The notes: generated by a model not told the origin, from the sequence alone. A stretch of 64,000 nt of DNA from Litsea cubeba (GCA_012931725.1 CM022948.1:110408477-110472476), one strand, 5' to 3'. Counted from the stretch's first letter, positions 21,869 to 34,450 are shown. Numbers and translations are program-made.

Positions 21869-24800
21869 TGATGTGATCTTTATCAATCATAAAATACCGC
21901 AAGTTGCCTAGATGAGACAGTGGCAATAACGGGTCGATCCCACCGCGAGCTAATTAAAGAAACTTTTATATTAAGAAAACTAATTAAATAACAAATAAAG
22001 AAAGTTTTAAGTATTTAGAAATAAAAACAAGCAACTAACTTAGAAATATGAAATCTATCAATAAATGAAAGTGATTAAAGCATATGAATCCAATAAGCAT
22101 CCACAAATTATTTATCAAGTAACTCTAACTTGTTCCAATTTTTTACTTCAAGTAAAAAAAATCAATGTTTTTAATTTGAAAAATCTAACTTTAAAACCAC
22201 TTTTTAATCATAAAAATTCAAAACTCAATACTTCCTTCATCTCATAAAAGAATAAAAATAATTTAAGCACTACCCATAAAAAATAAGCATAAACCATCAA
22301 AAGATGGCCTATCAAACCTAAGCATGAATAGTCAAAAATTGATTTTTATTTTTAGAAATAAAAAATGGAGATTTGCCTAGGGCACGAGGACAAGCCTATT
22401 AATCATCAAGCACATAATCATGGAACATAAATTAGAATTTCTAAACCAATAAAAAGAAGTTACTTATCTTCATCCATCGCTCTAATCAAGAGAATCAGCC
22501 CGCCATTGCAAAGAATGATTATTGATTTGTCATTAAAAATTGCATCTCTACAACTCCTTCTTCACAAAAATCTCCTTTAAAATAAATCCTTGGACATGGC
22601 CCAACACTACCAAAATAAAAATAAAAATAAAACTAATGGAAAAGGGGAAAAAAAGGAAAGAGAGAATGAGGGGAGAGGACGTCCAAGGGAGGGTTCTCTC
22701 GTATGCTTCCTTTTAGTTCCTTTTATAACTCCGGTTATCTTACATATACATTCGACCTTGACACCTTCACTGCAGATTTGGTTTATCTTCTTTGATAAGG
22801 TATATCTCTTATCATTTTTTAATATGAATGAGGCCTCACAAGAGATTTGCAGGAATGGATTATCAACGGTATGCATTTAATTACAACCCCGTCTAAAAAT
22901 GAACATGAAAATCTTCGTGCCCATAAATTTTGTCAATTTAGCTCTTATTTGCATATTCTTGGGCTCCACGAATATCTACTTTGAATAAGCTTTCCAACGG
23001 TAGGTAAGTTTTATCGATCCGACGATCGGATTGAAAGTTATGGCCATTTGAAGATGAGTTATCCTGAGAAAAACGTGATTAACTTTTGAAATTTAATTTC
23101 CTATGGATTCTATCTCCGCACAACTTTAATTCTCGAAAGGAGATCAGATGTGGATGATTCAAACTCTTCTTCTTTTATTCCAATCAGAATTGTACTATTT
23201 GAATTATCCATTAATAATCTCAAATCTGCAACTACTGCGGATCCTGCCATGTGGGACATTTCATCTGCTTGCACAGTGGTAAAAGTCCGGGATCTTAAAC
23301 CCTAGAGGGAGGGGGGGGGGGGTTGAATAGGGTTATCTATTAATTAGTGACCAATTTTAATTTTCTATCAAATTACCTTTAACTAATTAGTCACAAGTGA
23401 TGATTATACAATAAATGCGGAAGATAAACAAATCAATCACCACAAGCCATTCACCATTACACAATGATTTATAGTGGTTCGGCCTCAATGCCTACATCCA
23501 CTACCGGCTTGTACTTAACACCTCACCGGATTTCCACTAAGTATGCTTTTCAAAAGGCTAAGCAATAACCTCTACAATATGCTTTCCAATGATAAGCAAT
23601 AACGTTATAATGTTGTTTTTTTAGGCTAAACAACAATCTATCCAAGATGTTTTTATAGGCTTAGCAAAAACCTTTACACAATGATTTTCTTAAGTTAAGC
23701 AATAACCTTTACAATGATTTTCTTTCTCAAGAAAATGTCTAAACACTTAGAAGATAAATAAATCAAGCTCTAATACAATGCCTCTTAAATAAGTGAATAT
23801 GAAAGTTAAAATCTAACTCACACAAAACACTATGAAAATGCAAAGATGAATGTTCATTAAGTGTGTGTGTGTGTGTGTGAAATCTTCAATCAAGTTTAAA
23901 ATGAAGTTCAAACAATTTATGTTATGCTAAAAGCATTTGAAAGTTAAGACACAAAGATTTGATTGAAGATGATGCTAATCACATGTATAAAACTAACTTG
24001 AAGAAGATATGAAAATCAAAGATTCAAGTTGTATCAAAAGTTATGACTAAACATGTAATGCAAATCCAATGTTGTTTTCAAGGAACAAGGTTTAACTAAA
24101 GTTTAAATGATTGAAAACAACAAGGAAAGATTCAAACAAGTTAATAAAACATGCTACAAAAGAAATTAAAGATTTTCAAAAGCATGATTACCAAAGATTG
24201 AAATATAGCTTGGTTTGAATAAAGAGGTGGAATCCAAAACAAATGAATCAAAGATTAAATAAGGCATGGATTCCACACAACATAATTAACATGCTAGAAA
24301 ACATTTTCCAAAGGTTTAAAACAAAGCATGAAATATATGAAAAAGGAAATTAAAGCTTACTAGAATTTAACTTATTGTAATCAAGCTTTAGCTTTCCATT
24401 TGGACCAATTAAGCTCCCTTAATACATTCCCTTGGCTTGGGCTCTTAAAACACAAAAAAATGGCCTCTCCAATCATCAAAAAATACTTTAGAATGAACTT
24501 GTTTTTTATAGAAAAAGTGGTCAAACGGACACTTGTCGGTCGACCTACACCTCAATGGTCAAGGCTCGATGGTCGTAAACGTCAAATTTTTTTAGACCGT
24601 TATACATATGTCGGTTAACCGACATGAACCAACAGAAAATTTCTGAAATTTGTTGCTCTCTGGAAATGGAACCGACAGACCCATCGGTTGGCCTCGGCTC
24701 ACTTTGTCGGTCGGCCGACATGGACCGACAAGCTGACCGACAGTGTGGTCAGGCTAATTTTATGAAGATCTGAAGTTTTTTGAAAAGTGTAACTTTGAAA

Positions 24801-25507
24801 CCACTTGAAAACTCAGATTTGTAAGGTGTTTTTATAAATTATTTCATCAAGAAAACACACTTTAAATCAAGATTTAAATCAACCAAAATTTGTTTTAATA
24901 AATCATGACAGGGTTAATTCAAAGGAATGATTTTCAAGATAACACTTGTGAAATGTGAAACTATGTGATGAGATGAATATGATGCATATGCTAGACATCA
25001 AATTGCAAACAACCTAGGGTCTAACAAGTGGGCCCTATGATAAGTTTTCTACTGTAGTTAGGATTCTTCAACTGACATGATGAGTGGACCCTATTTGATT
25101 GATTTTCGTGTGTGTGGGGTTTAATTGTTGAATTCTTCAATTTACTTCTTTTCAAGCTTCAGTTCAGCAATGTAGGGCCCAAGATGACTATGTGTGCTTA
25201 AAAGTAGGTCCCGTGATAGAGGTCTTCAATTCTCATTTCTGCATATTCTAATTCAACACATCAAATACTGAAAAGCTCATATTGAAGCGGGACCCATCCG
25301 GACAGAGTTCTACTCCAACTGTGACTCTTCGGAGAAAAATTGCATTCTAAGTTAACGCAGAAAATATACGAAAAATATGAAAATTCAGGTTTCTAGGTGA
25401 AAATGCATGAAAGGATGAAATTAGGTGAATAATGATGCAATTCACCTAATTAAACCCCTAACTCATCCTAAAATAATGCATAAATATGTAAATTCATGAA
25501 CTCAACA
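21869..25507 (-). mobile_element. Outer solo LTR (antisense), split by a second solo LTR
   Basis: Starts TGATGTGATC and ends CTCAACA, so antisense it runs TGTTGAG to ATCA. The 5-base TSD CATTC flanks it (21864-21868 and 25508-25512). Removing the inner LTR and one 5-base repeat leaves about 1.9 kb. Blocks such as GGGTCGATCCCAC are typical of plant LTRs. No internal protein domain is present, so it is a solo LTR. Confidence 0.78.
23280..25026 (-). mobile_element. Inner solo LTR (antisense), same family as 7843-9561
   Basis: Flanked by the 5-base TSD AGTGG (23275-23279 and 25027-25031). The right end is CTAACA, so antisense it begins TGTTAG. The left end is TA where TG is expected. It shares with the LTR at 7843 the blocks around GGATTTCCACTAA, CTACATCCACTACCGG and TATAGTGGTTCGGCC (inverted here), plus the TCGGTTAACCGACA-type cluster at 24530-24750. 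A G-run of about 12 lies near 23311, and a TG microsatellite at 23861-23879. Confidence 0.8.
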
Positions 25508-25796
25508 CATTCATAATGAAATGACTCACTTTCAATCCGCTAACCATGGTTCCAGCCAGAAATGAGTCACATGAGGGGAGCACCTCAGATCTTCTAGCCA
25601 AAATACCTTTCCAAAGAAGAATTTACAGCCACATTCAAATCCTAGAAAGATTTGTTTATGGTGTATTTACTGTAAGCCCATTCCACCCAAATAGTTTTCC
25701 TCTTGGAAGCTATTACCCAAACCTTTCTTCTAACAGTATATTTAACAATTGCATTGGCCCTTTTGAAGCCCAAACCTGTCCTTTTGATATTGGGAA

Positions 25797-26344
25797 ATTT
25801 TATTTGCACCACGAAAATAACTGAGCATACCCACTTTTCTAAAAAAAAAACTTATTACCAAAATACCTACGACAAAAATACCCATAAGTTCTGTGCATAT
25901 CTCATGTGCACGGGTGTGAAACGCCGTGCACATGATAGATACACGGGATCTCACAACCGTGCACTCCACCAGCGAGTGATGCACGCGAAGAAAGAGGAGA
26001 AGATGGTCGCCGGTGTGGTGGGGCAGAGAGGGGAGCTCGCCGGTGATGGGGTGGCCATCGAGGTTCAGTCGCAGTAGGTGGGAGGGGAAGAGAATAGGAG
26101 AATAAACCGCTTAGCTCACCGGAGGGAGAAGAGAGGGGAGCTCGGCGGTGATGGTGGGACAGAGAGGGGAGCTAGTCGGAGAGAGAGATGGTCGCCGGTG
26201 ATGGGGCGGTCGTCAGAGTTCGGTCCCAGCAAATGAGAGTCAAGGAGAAGTGGAGAGGAGAGTAGAGGAGAGGAGAAGATGGTGTTTTGGGTATTATTGA
26301 AAAAATAGGTGTGCTTAGCAAAATATGTGGATGCAAATTGAATA
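25797..26344. mobile_element. MULE-type MITE 1
   Basis: The left TTTATTTGCACC...GAGCATACCCACTTTT is matched in inverted form on the right by AGGTGTGCTTAGCAAAATAT and GGATGCAAATTGAA. The inverted ends extend about 65 bases with differences. The interior is purine-rich with several copies of GGGGAGCTCGCCGGTGATGG-like words. A near direct repeat, CCAAACCTGTCCTTTTGATA and CCAAACCTATCCTTTTGACA, brackets this and the next element (25769 and 26989). Confidence 0.5.
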
Positions 26345-26962
26345 GAGAGTGGCTACCTACACACTGCAAAAGGCTCTCTACACACTACATTTAAAAAAAA
26401 TCTCTAAACTACCCCTTGCCATAACATGTTCGGCCCTAAGTGGCCGAACAAATCGAGATTGTTCAGCGACACAGGGCCGAACAAATCGAGTTTGTTCGGC
26501 CACACGGGGCCGAACAAATCGAGTTTGTTTGGCCCTGTGTCGCCGAACGAATCAGATTCGCCATTCGTCTTCAATGGCAATTTTTTTTTTACATCTCTTA
26601 ATTTACTTCTCCATTTGCTTGTCGCTATTGAAATCTTCGAAAACAACCATTTGCTTATCCATTACTTAAAAATCACAAATGATTAGGAATGAGAGGCGAA
26701 TGAGGTTGGTGAGACAGGGAGGGGTAGGGGGAGAGGGAAAGAGGGAGAGGGAGAAGGAGAGGAAGGGGAGAGGATGGGCGGGCGGTGATGAGCAGGGAGA
26801 GGGGTCGGTCGCAGGCGGAGGGTGGCGAGGTTGGGCGGAGGGGGCTGCTGGCTGACAGGGAGAGGGAAGGAGAGGGAGGGAGATGGAGGGGGGTAGTTTA
26901 GGAACTTTAAAAAAAAATGCAGTGTGTGAAGAGGAGTTTGCAGTGTGTAGGTAGCAGCTCTC
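26345..26962. mobile_element. MULE-type MITE 2, inserted at the edge of MITE 1
   Basis: About 75-base terminal inverted repeats. The left starts GAGAGTGGCTACCTACACAC, and the right in reverse complement starts GAGAGCTGCTACCTACACAC. Both continue to CTAAACTACCCC. An 8-base TSD ATTGAATA flanks it (26337-26344 and 26963-26970); a ninth base differs. The long inverted repeats favour Mutator-like over hAT. No transposase. Confidence 0.75.
26426..26560. repeat. Palindromic tandem repeat in MITE 2
   Basis: Four imperfect units of about 37 bases built from GGCCGAACAAATCGAG and TTTGTTCGGCC. Each unit is itself an inverted repeat, so many alternative hairpins are possible. Confidence 0.75.
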
Positions 26963-27099
26963 ATTGAATATCCCATTGACATTCATTGTCCAAACCTATC
27001 CTTTTGACATTCTTGATATCTATAGTACTTTTAATAAGATTAATTATATTTATGATTAGGAGTTTACATGGGCCTGCTTATTAACTCGCCACATTAGGC

Positions 27100-27262
27100 A
27101 TAAGTTGTATAGATGAAATGGTGTAGCATGCAATTTTTCTAATTATGCAAAATGATTTATCCTTTGTAATTGATTTTTGTTCTGTCAAGATGATTTATCC
27201 CTTGTAATTGAATTTTCTTTCGCCAATAATAAAGCTTTTTTCTTAAGAAAAAAAAAAAAAAA
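27100..27262 (+). mobile_element. Possible LINE 3' tail
   Basis: TTTCTTTCGCCAATAATAAAGC, then an A-run of about 16 at 27247, resembles the 3' end of the plant LINEs elsewhere in the window. No coding part or TSD was found. Confidence 0.3.
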
Positions 27263-27652
27263 CACATACACACACACACTAATGTTTAGATGTTAATTTA
27301 TGGTATTGCTTATGCGAGTCGGGTTAATCCACATCGGGTGATGGTGGGAGTTATAGCAGCTAAGGTTCAACAAGAGGAGGAATCTTAGGCTCAACCCAAA
27401 AATCCAATCTCAACCATGACATCATCAGTCAATAATACTTCATATCAAAACCAATATATATATATACTATCCTTTCTTATTTCTCAAGAAAGATAATGCA
27501 ATGTGGGACACTACCCAAAAATAAAAAATAAAAAATCCCCCATCCTAGAGACTTCTGCCATTTCCTGTCTTACTCCTCAAGAAAGAAATGCATATATATG
27601 GACCCCACCCATCACCCGTGTTATTAAGATCATCAATCTCTAATCTGCAGCC

Positions 27653-27751
27653 ATGGCTTTCAAATTCAATCCACCATATCTACATTGCTCTCTTCTAATC
27701 TCCCTTTGCATCCAAGCATTCTTTCTCGTTGTAAGGACCCAATCCCTAGGT
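27653..27751 (+). CDS. Putative first exon with signal peptide (orphan)
   Basis: ATG at 27653 opens a 32-residue segment with a hydrophobic core (CSLLISLCIQAFFLVV) after a short charged start. It is followed by CTAG and GTATTT, a usable donor. A TATATATG box lies about 60 bases upstream. It has the look of a secreted-protein first exon, but no matching downstream exon was recognised, so the gene may be a fragment or a chance frame. Confidence 0.25.
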
Positions 27752-27869
27752 ATTTATTGTGGTTATTGTTATTATTGTTGTTGTTGTTGTTTTTGCTATT
27801 TAATTTTGATCATAGATTGGATCATGCTTGGACCCCACCCATTCATTGAATTAAATTAGTGCTTTGTGT

Positions 27870-29020
27870 AATTTCATCATATTTTGTGTGGGACCCAATA
27901 TAGACGATGGAGATTAAATCTCAGTATGTTTGGTTTCATAAGGGAATTAGACCCAGTCAAATTGGAATCCCATGTTGTGGATATTGTCAGTTAGAGTACT
28001 CTCTCCACTTTCATGATCTTCCCTCCCACTAGAACTCCATCTCTTCCTTATTTAGAGGGATCCTACTTGCACTGCCCTTTTTTCCCACACCACCTTTCAA
28101 TCTCTCTTCCTCTCATACGAATCTCCTCTCCATCTCAAGCTCTCTCTATTCAAGGTACTTCCCTTCACACTTTCTGGTTCGTTTATTTCATTTACTATGT
28201 ATGCTTATTTTATTTCATTATTGTTTCACTTCATTTATGGTGCTAATGTTGTTTGGTGCGGCTGTGAATTCATTATAAAAAATGAAATTTTATTATTTGG
28301 TGAAATAATTTTTTGAAGAAAATAAAATAACATGTATATTATTTATTCAACATTAAATAATAATTTGTTTAAAGAAATAAAAAATGAAAGAGTTGTAGAG
28401 TTTTATGTTGAAATAGACAAGAGTGAGGAAAAGTGAGAGAGGTTTTCCAATGAAATTCATTTCCCATACCCCCATAGAAAATCCATTTCCACAATTATCA
28501 AGGAAAATGCTGACGAGGTAAGAAAGTATTTTCGCAAAATTGTTACGCACCAAACGCCTGAAATTTTTTTTTTCATAGAAAACCATCAACTTTTCCGCGA
28601 AAAATTATTACACAAATACACCGACCCAAAGAGGGGCCGATATGTCAGGTCCCCCTAAATTTTAATCCTCCATTTGGACCCCATTTTGTGACCGGATCCT
28701 AATTTTTCTAACGAAATCGAGTCTCGGACGAGCAAAATAGGTTTAGAGTAGGAATGGATGAGCGGCCGTTATATCGAAACGGTCCGGGTCACAATCCTCT
28801 CCCGAAATAAATCCATCGACCTCCGGTCCCCAATCCTCACCCAAAAGATTACCCTAGTCTCGCTCTCCTCCTTCTCCGCCCGCAGCCTGGCTCCGGCACA
28901 GGAGATCCTTACCCTCCTATGATGGAAGCCATCGCTCCCCCTCACAGCGGAAAACTCTTAGTCCCTCTTCTTCTTTGAGTTCCCCAATGAAACTGTGATC
29001 CCCTATCATTTTTTCCCGCC
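27870..29020. other. No recognised gene
   Basis: Contains a pyrimidine-rich, leader-like stretch (28010-28160) and a C/T-rich stretch at 28790-28990 that could be an old 5'UTR for the RING-CH relic downstream. No convincing frame was found. Confidence 0.35.
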
Positions 29021-29025
29021 GGCAA

Positions 29026-29510
29026 CACACTGGCTTGAAAGGTCTTAACGTTTTATTTTTGATTGCTGCTTTTTGACATGAAAGATTTTACTTTTGGTGG
29101 TTTGGCTAGGTATATGTTTGGATTTTGGAAGCCCTTTCTTCTTCTGATTCAGTTTTAATTTTTGTTTTGTTTTTTAAGACTTATGGCTACACACTGGCTT
29201 GAATGGTCTAACTTTTTATTTTTGATTGCTGCTTTTTGACATCAAAGATTTTATTTTTGGTGATTTGGCTTGTATATGTTTGGATTTTGGAAGCCCTTTC
29301 TTCTTCTGATTCAGTTTTTAATTTTTGTTTTGTTTTTTAAGACTTATGGCTGCACACTGGTTTGAATGGTCTAACTTTTTATTTGTGATTGCTGCTTTTT
29401 GACATTAAAGATTTTATTTCTGGTGATTTGGCTTGTATATGTTTGGATTTTGGAAGCCCTTTCTTCTTCTGATTCAGTTTTTAATTTTGTTTTGTTTTTT
29501 AAGACTTATG
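29026..29510. repeat. Three-unit tandem repeat, about 163-base period
   Basis: Units begin CACACTGG at 29026, 29190 and 29353. Each carries GATTGCTGCTTTTTGACAT, TATATGTTTGGATTTTGGAA and TTTTTTAAGACTTATG. They are near identical with few substitutions. T-rich, non-coding. Confidence 0.9.
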
Positions 29511-30093
29511 TTTTCCCTTTTGTTTGTTTTGAGTTTTGCTGCATTTGGGGTTTTGGGTTTCTAGGTGAGTTTTGTAGAAAAAAAATCCTTTTCTGTTAGG
29601 ACATTTTATCTGGAGTTCTGGAATTGCATGTAAAGGTATTATGATTCATTTTTTATTCTTCTGTTGTATAATCGGTATAGAGGAAACATTCAGGCTTCTG
29701 GAAATTACATCATGGAATTACTCGTTGTACGAGGGTCAGTTGCATATGTTTCAACGCACAAACTTTTTTTTTTTGTGACTTTGTAGTTGTGCTTGTTTCT
29801 GTTGTTTTTTGAGCTACTGTTTGTGCTTTATTTCTAGCAGCAACAATTATTGACCATCACTGCTTGTCTTAAAGTTAGAGTATTCTTAATTTTCTTGTCG
29901 AAATCCCTCTTACCAATTGAAATATGTTTTTAGATTTTTAATTATTGTTTTATCTTGGTGATTTGAAGTCAAGACTTTCTTTCTAGTGCCTAGTGGTTTT
30001 TGTTATACTTCGGTTTTGGTTTTGATGTTGGGTTCTAAGGGATCATGGATTACTGATGAGCGCTTACTGAAATCTCAAATTTTTTTTTTCCAG

Positions 30094-30167
30094 CAGTTTG
30101 CTCATGTGAAGTATATTCAAAGGTGGTACAATAAAAAGGGGGACATCACATGCGAATCTGCAATCAG
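30094..30167 (+). pseudogene. Degenerate RING-CH (MARCH-type) exon
   Basis: After TTTTTTTTTCCAG, the exon reads FAHVKYIQRWYNKKGDITCE and ends AATCAG then GTTTGT, a donor. It matches the second half of the RING-CH E3 ligase zinc finger, typically H-x-x-C-x-x-x-W-C-N-x-K-G...C-E-x-C. The expected Cys is Tyr at KY and Tyr at WY, and the CEIC pair reads CESA, so zinc binding would fail. No other exon of the gene was found. Confidence 0.55.
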
Positions 30168-30604
30168 GTTTGTTCTTTTTTCTCTGGTAATTTAGGTTAC
30201 TATGCTGTGAAAACTGATTTATTGATCAGCATCATTAAGCAATTCAACATTGGGTCTGTTACTTATCATTTCTTTTTTAAAGCCGTCAGTTAGGGATTGC
30301 CTATCAATTAGGGGATTACCCATCAATTAGCCTAATCATAACCTGATCTTTTCTCTGTTTATGACATTGTTGTTGGTTTCGTTGATATTAAAATTAGTGT
30401 ATTTACCAAAAAAAATTATTTTGGCTTATTTGCTTTCCTTATAGAGCACTTAACTACTTAAGCATTGTTAATATGGTGATTTTGTTAAGAGTGGAATTCT
30501 AGGTTTTTGTTATGATGACTACGAGTTAAACCATACTGTAATCATAGACATTAACAATTGACCATCATCCGCTCGCCGCAAACAAAAATCGTGGGTCTGC
30601 CGTT

Positions 30605-30975
30605 CTAATATGTTTGATCGATATGATTTCTACAATATGGGTCACTCATGGCTGTATTACACTGATTGAATGATTTTGCTCATGTGTAATGGCCCACATA
30701 TTCGATATCTAATGCTTCGGCACCATGTCTCCTGACATGGATGCAGTTGAATCGATGAACTCCATTTTGCTATCAACAAAATTATTAGTTGGTTCATCTG
30801 ATATATTTGATTGATATGATTTCTGGAATATGGAACACTCATGGTTTTGCTACACTGATTGAATGATTTTGCTCATGTTTTTTGACTCACATAATCGATA
30901 TCTACTGCTTGGGCACCATCTCTTCTGAAATGGATGCATTTGAATGAATGAGCTCCACTTTTCAATCAACAAAAT
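30605..30975. repeat. Two-unit tandem duplication, about 200-base period
   Basis: Both units share GATATGATTTCT, ACACTGATTGAATGATTTTG, ATCGATATCTA and CAACAAAATT. The units diverge by scattered substitutions, so the duplication is old. Non-coding. Confidence 0.7.
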
Positions 30976-31279
30976 TCTTAACAATTAGTCATTGCCTTAG
31001 CAAATTGGTCATCCAATTATTTTGCATGAGGTTTTGTGAAACTGAGGTGGATTAGTTTTACATGATAATATTATTTTTTTCATAAAATAGCATTTTACGT
31101 GTTTTTTTTTTTATAATGGTAAATTTTATTACTACCAAAAAGAGAAACAAAAACAAAGCCAAAAACTAGCTTACAAACACGAAGGAAAAAAACAAAAATG
31201 CAACAACTATTATGCAAATAGATTAAACATAAAAAATAATAGAAGATCGAAAAACTCCTTCCTTTGCTAGGACATCCGC

Positions 31280-32735
31280 CTCTATATTTGCTTCTCTTAG
31301 AACATGACGAAAAGTAGCCTCTAACTATTTAGAAATATCTTGAATCTCCTCCACCCAATCCGCCAATCTCCAAGGGCGAGAAATCTTCCTAGAACCCCAC
31401 TGAATAGCTGAAAAAGAATCACCTTCAATAATTGCTTTACATCCTCCCAAGCTTCGTAACTCACGACATCCTACCAGAAGAGCATAAACCTTTACTTCAT
31501 TATCATCTAAGCAAAACACAGGCCCTGAAAAACTCCTCAACACAGTACCACTACAATCCCTTATAACACCTCCAATACCTCCTTGATTTGGCCGGACAAA
31601 ACTGCCATCAACATTAAGCTTAAGGAGCCCCGCAGGAGGAGACAACCAAGTAGCTTGGCGCTTAATTTTAGCATGACGCACCCCTTTAACCACTACTGCC
31701 CAAGATCTATTAATATCTTCTAGAGGCACCCCATCAAATTCCTTTTTCCTACTCACCCATTCTGAAACACAGCAAACAATAGACTCTTACCACTTCCTCC
31801 ACAGATTTACTTCTATTTTTGAAGAGTCTATTATTCCTCTCCAACCACAATTTCCAAATAGTTGCATATTTAAATGGAATTTTCCCACGCATAAGCTTGC
31901 ACCCCAAATGCCATTGACAGGAGATCATCAACAGACCATGGCATGACCCATTGCACCTCAAACATATGAAAAAAGAATGCCCAAATTTTGCGAGCAAAAA
32001 AAACAATGAATCATCAAATGATTAACTGTTTCCTCATCTTTTAAACATAAAGGGCACCCATTCACTATAACATGCTTCCTCCTCAAATTATCAATGGTGA
32101 GGATTTTATTCCACCGTGCTATCCAACAAGAAGCCAAAACTTTCGGCGGAATAGATTTATCTCAGAAATTCTGCCAACTTTCCACTTTATAAGAAGAGTT
32201 AGACAAGATATTAAAAAAAGATTTCACCGAGAATTTGCCTTTAATCAGGCTTCCAAATTCTAGAATCACTTCTACCAACTGAAATGTAGACACTTGATAA
32301 CATGCCAAGCAAACAAGTATGGTCTGAAATTTCTCTCTCTGTTAAATTCCTGCGGAAGCCAAAGTCCCAAACTACAGCACTGCCCAACAACTGAAAATTT
32401 TCTGCAACAAACGCGTTTTGTCTTCTATCCAGCAAATAAAGGTTAGGAAAAAGAGTATAAAACACATTCTGCCCACACCATTCATTATGCCAGAAACTGA
32501 TTCTGTGCCCATCATGAACCCTATAATGAATCTGCCGAATGAAGTCCTCCTTAACAGATAAAATAGACTTCCAAAAGCCTGATGCATTAGATATTCTACT
32601 CGGCACATCCCAACCATTATTCCCCACCTTATATTTTTGGATAAGAATCTGACGCCACAAACCTTGAGTTGGTTCCGCAATCCTCTAAAGCCACTTTCCA
32701 AGTAATGAATTGTTAACCTTAGCAATGGAACGGAT
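31280..32735 (-). pseudogene. LINE ORF2 C-terminus: zinc-knuckle region and RNase H-like domain
   Basis: The frames 32725-32241 carry the region between RT and RNase H (FWHNEWCG), and 32006-31749 carries KYATIWKLWLERNNRLF. The frame 31756-31325 is the RNase H-like domain: GLLKLNVDGSF, GGIGGVIRDCSGTVLRSF and AIIEGDSFSAIQW. It ends close to the poly-A tail. The domain closely resembles the LINE tail at 47006-47607. Confidence 0.82.
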
Positions 32736-32739
32736 GCTC

Positions 32740-34450
32740 AATCTGCCTTGACCAGTAGGTTTACAAACTTGCTCCCACCTAACCAAATGATACCTCCTTT
32801 TTTCAATGGAATCATTCCACAGAAAATCTCGTTGAATTTTTTCAAACCGATGTATCACACTCTTCAGACATCTAAAACAAGACAGATAATATATAGGAAT
32901 AATAGAGAGCTGATTTGAGTAAAGTGATGCAGCCCCCCAGAGAAAAATACTTTCCCTTCCAAGAATTTAATTTTTTATCAATTCGCTCAATAACAGAATC
33001 CCATAATTGTTTTTTTGGCAATCCCAAACGTAAAGGCAGCCCCAAATATTTAGAAGGAAACTTACCAACTCTACAACCAAAGATAGAAGCCAACGAAGCA
33101 ACATGACTCTCTTCCATCTTGATGCCAAAGAACTCACATTTTTCATAATTTATCTTCAACCCTGATAATAATTCAAACCACTTCAAAATAAGTTTAAGAG
33201 TCTCCACTTGGCCCACCGAAGCATCACAAAAAAAATTGTATCATCTGCAAACTGAAGGTGAGTGACCTCATAATCAACATTTTCAATTACAAAACCAGTG
33301 AGCAACCTAACTTGTTTGGCTCTCTCCATTAGAGCGTGTAAAGCTTTTGCAACAATAACAAAAAGCATAGGAGATAAAGGGTCACCTTGCCGAAGACCTC
33401 TGGAGCTCTTGAAATAACCATTAGGAGAACCATTGATTAAAACCGAAAAGTGAGCTGAGGAAACGCACGTGTGAATCCCGTCTCTCCACTTTTTGCCAAA
33501 ACCCATATTTTTCATCATATATTGAAGGAAATTCCAATCCACCATGTCATAAGCCTTTTCAAAATCCAACTTGCATATCAACCCAGGACGATGTTGGCGA
33601 TTCCTTGAATCAACACATTCGTGCGCCACTATGATACTATCAAGAATTTGACGTACGTCAACAAAAGCACCTTGGATTTCTGGACTGAAATAATCTCAGG
33701 AAGTACTTTCCTTAAACGATTTGCAAGAACTTTTGCTAGAATTTTGTAGAGGCTACCGATCAAACTTATGGGTCTAAAGTCTTTAATTGAGATAGCACCA
33801 TCTTTTTTAGGGATCAAAGTAAGAAAGGTAGCGCCCAACTCGCCTGTTATAACTCCATTAACATGAAATTCATTGAAGAACAATTGAAGATCCTCTTCTA
33901 GCAGATGCCAAAAGTTTTGAAAAAAGGCTATTGGAAACCCATCTGGACCTGGAGCCCGATCCCCACTCGAACCAAAAACAGCTTCCTTGATCTCTTATTT
34001 AGAGAACTGAGCTTCAAGAAAAGAAACCGATGAAGTCGAAAGAGTGCAGAAAGAAGTCCTGTCCATCTTGGGTCTTACCTGATTAACTCCTTTATATAAT
34101 TGCCTGAAAAAGTGAACAACTTCTTTCTGTATATCTTTGTTATCCTCCCATACTCTACCTCTTGCAAGACTAGAATTTATCCGATTCACACGACGACGAG
34201 CATTGGCAATAGCATGGAAATATTTTGTATTACGGTCACCTGCATCCAACCATTTATTTCTTGAACGCCGTTTCCACTTTATTTCTTCTTGGAAAATCAG
34301 ATTGCGAAAAAGATTTTTAATAGACTTTCTTCGATCTCGATCATCCTCATCTAGAATTTCAGTTTCAGCTTTCGCATCAGTTCTTTGAATATCAACAAGC
34401 AACTGATTCTTCCTCTCCCTTAGTCACCAACAACTTCTTTTTTCCAATCT
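32740..34450 (-). pseudogene. LINE ORF2 reverse transcriptase domain
   Basis: Pieces in shifted frames show the order of RT motifs: RNKWLDAGDRNTKYFHAIA (34402-33995), then FRPISLIGSLYKILAKVLAN (33883-33629), KLDFEKAYDMVDW (motif A), GLRQGDPLSPMLF (motif B) and LQFADDTIFF (motif C, with the two catalytic Asp), ending SKYLGLPLRLGLP and WKGKYFSLGG. All catalytic residues are visible, but frameshifts near 33630, 33200 and elsewhere break the protein. Confidence 0.88.

Noticed and set aside
26404..26686. Frame with repeated GPNKS-type peptides
   Set aside because: The repeat is the palindromic 37-base unit of a MITE read in one frame, not a repeat protein.
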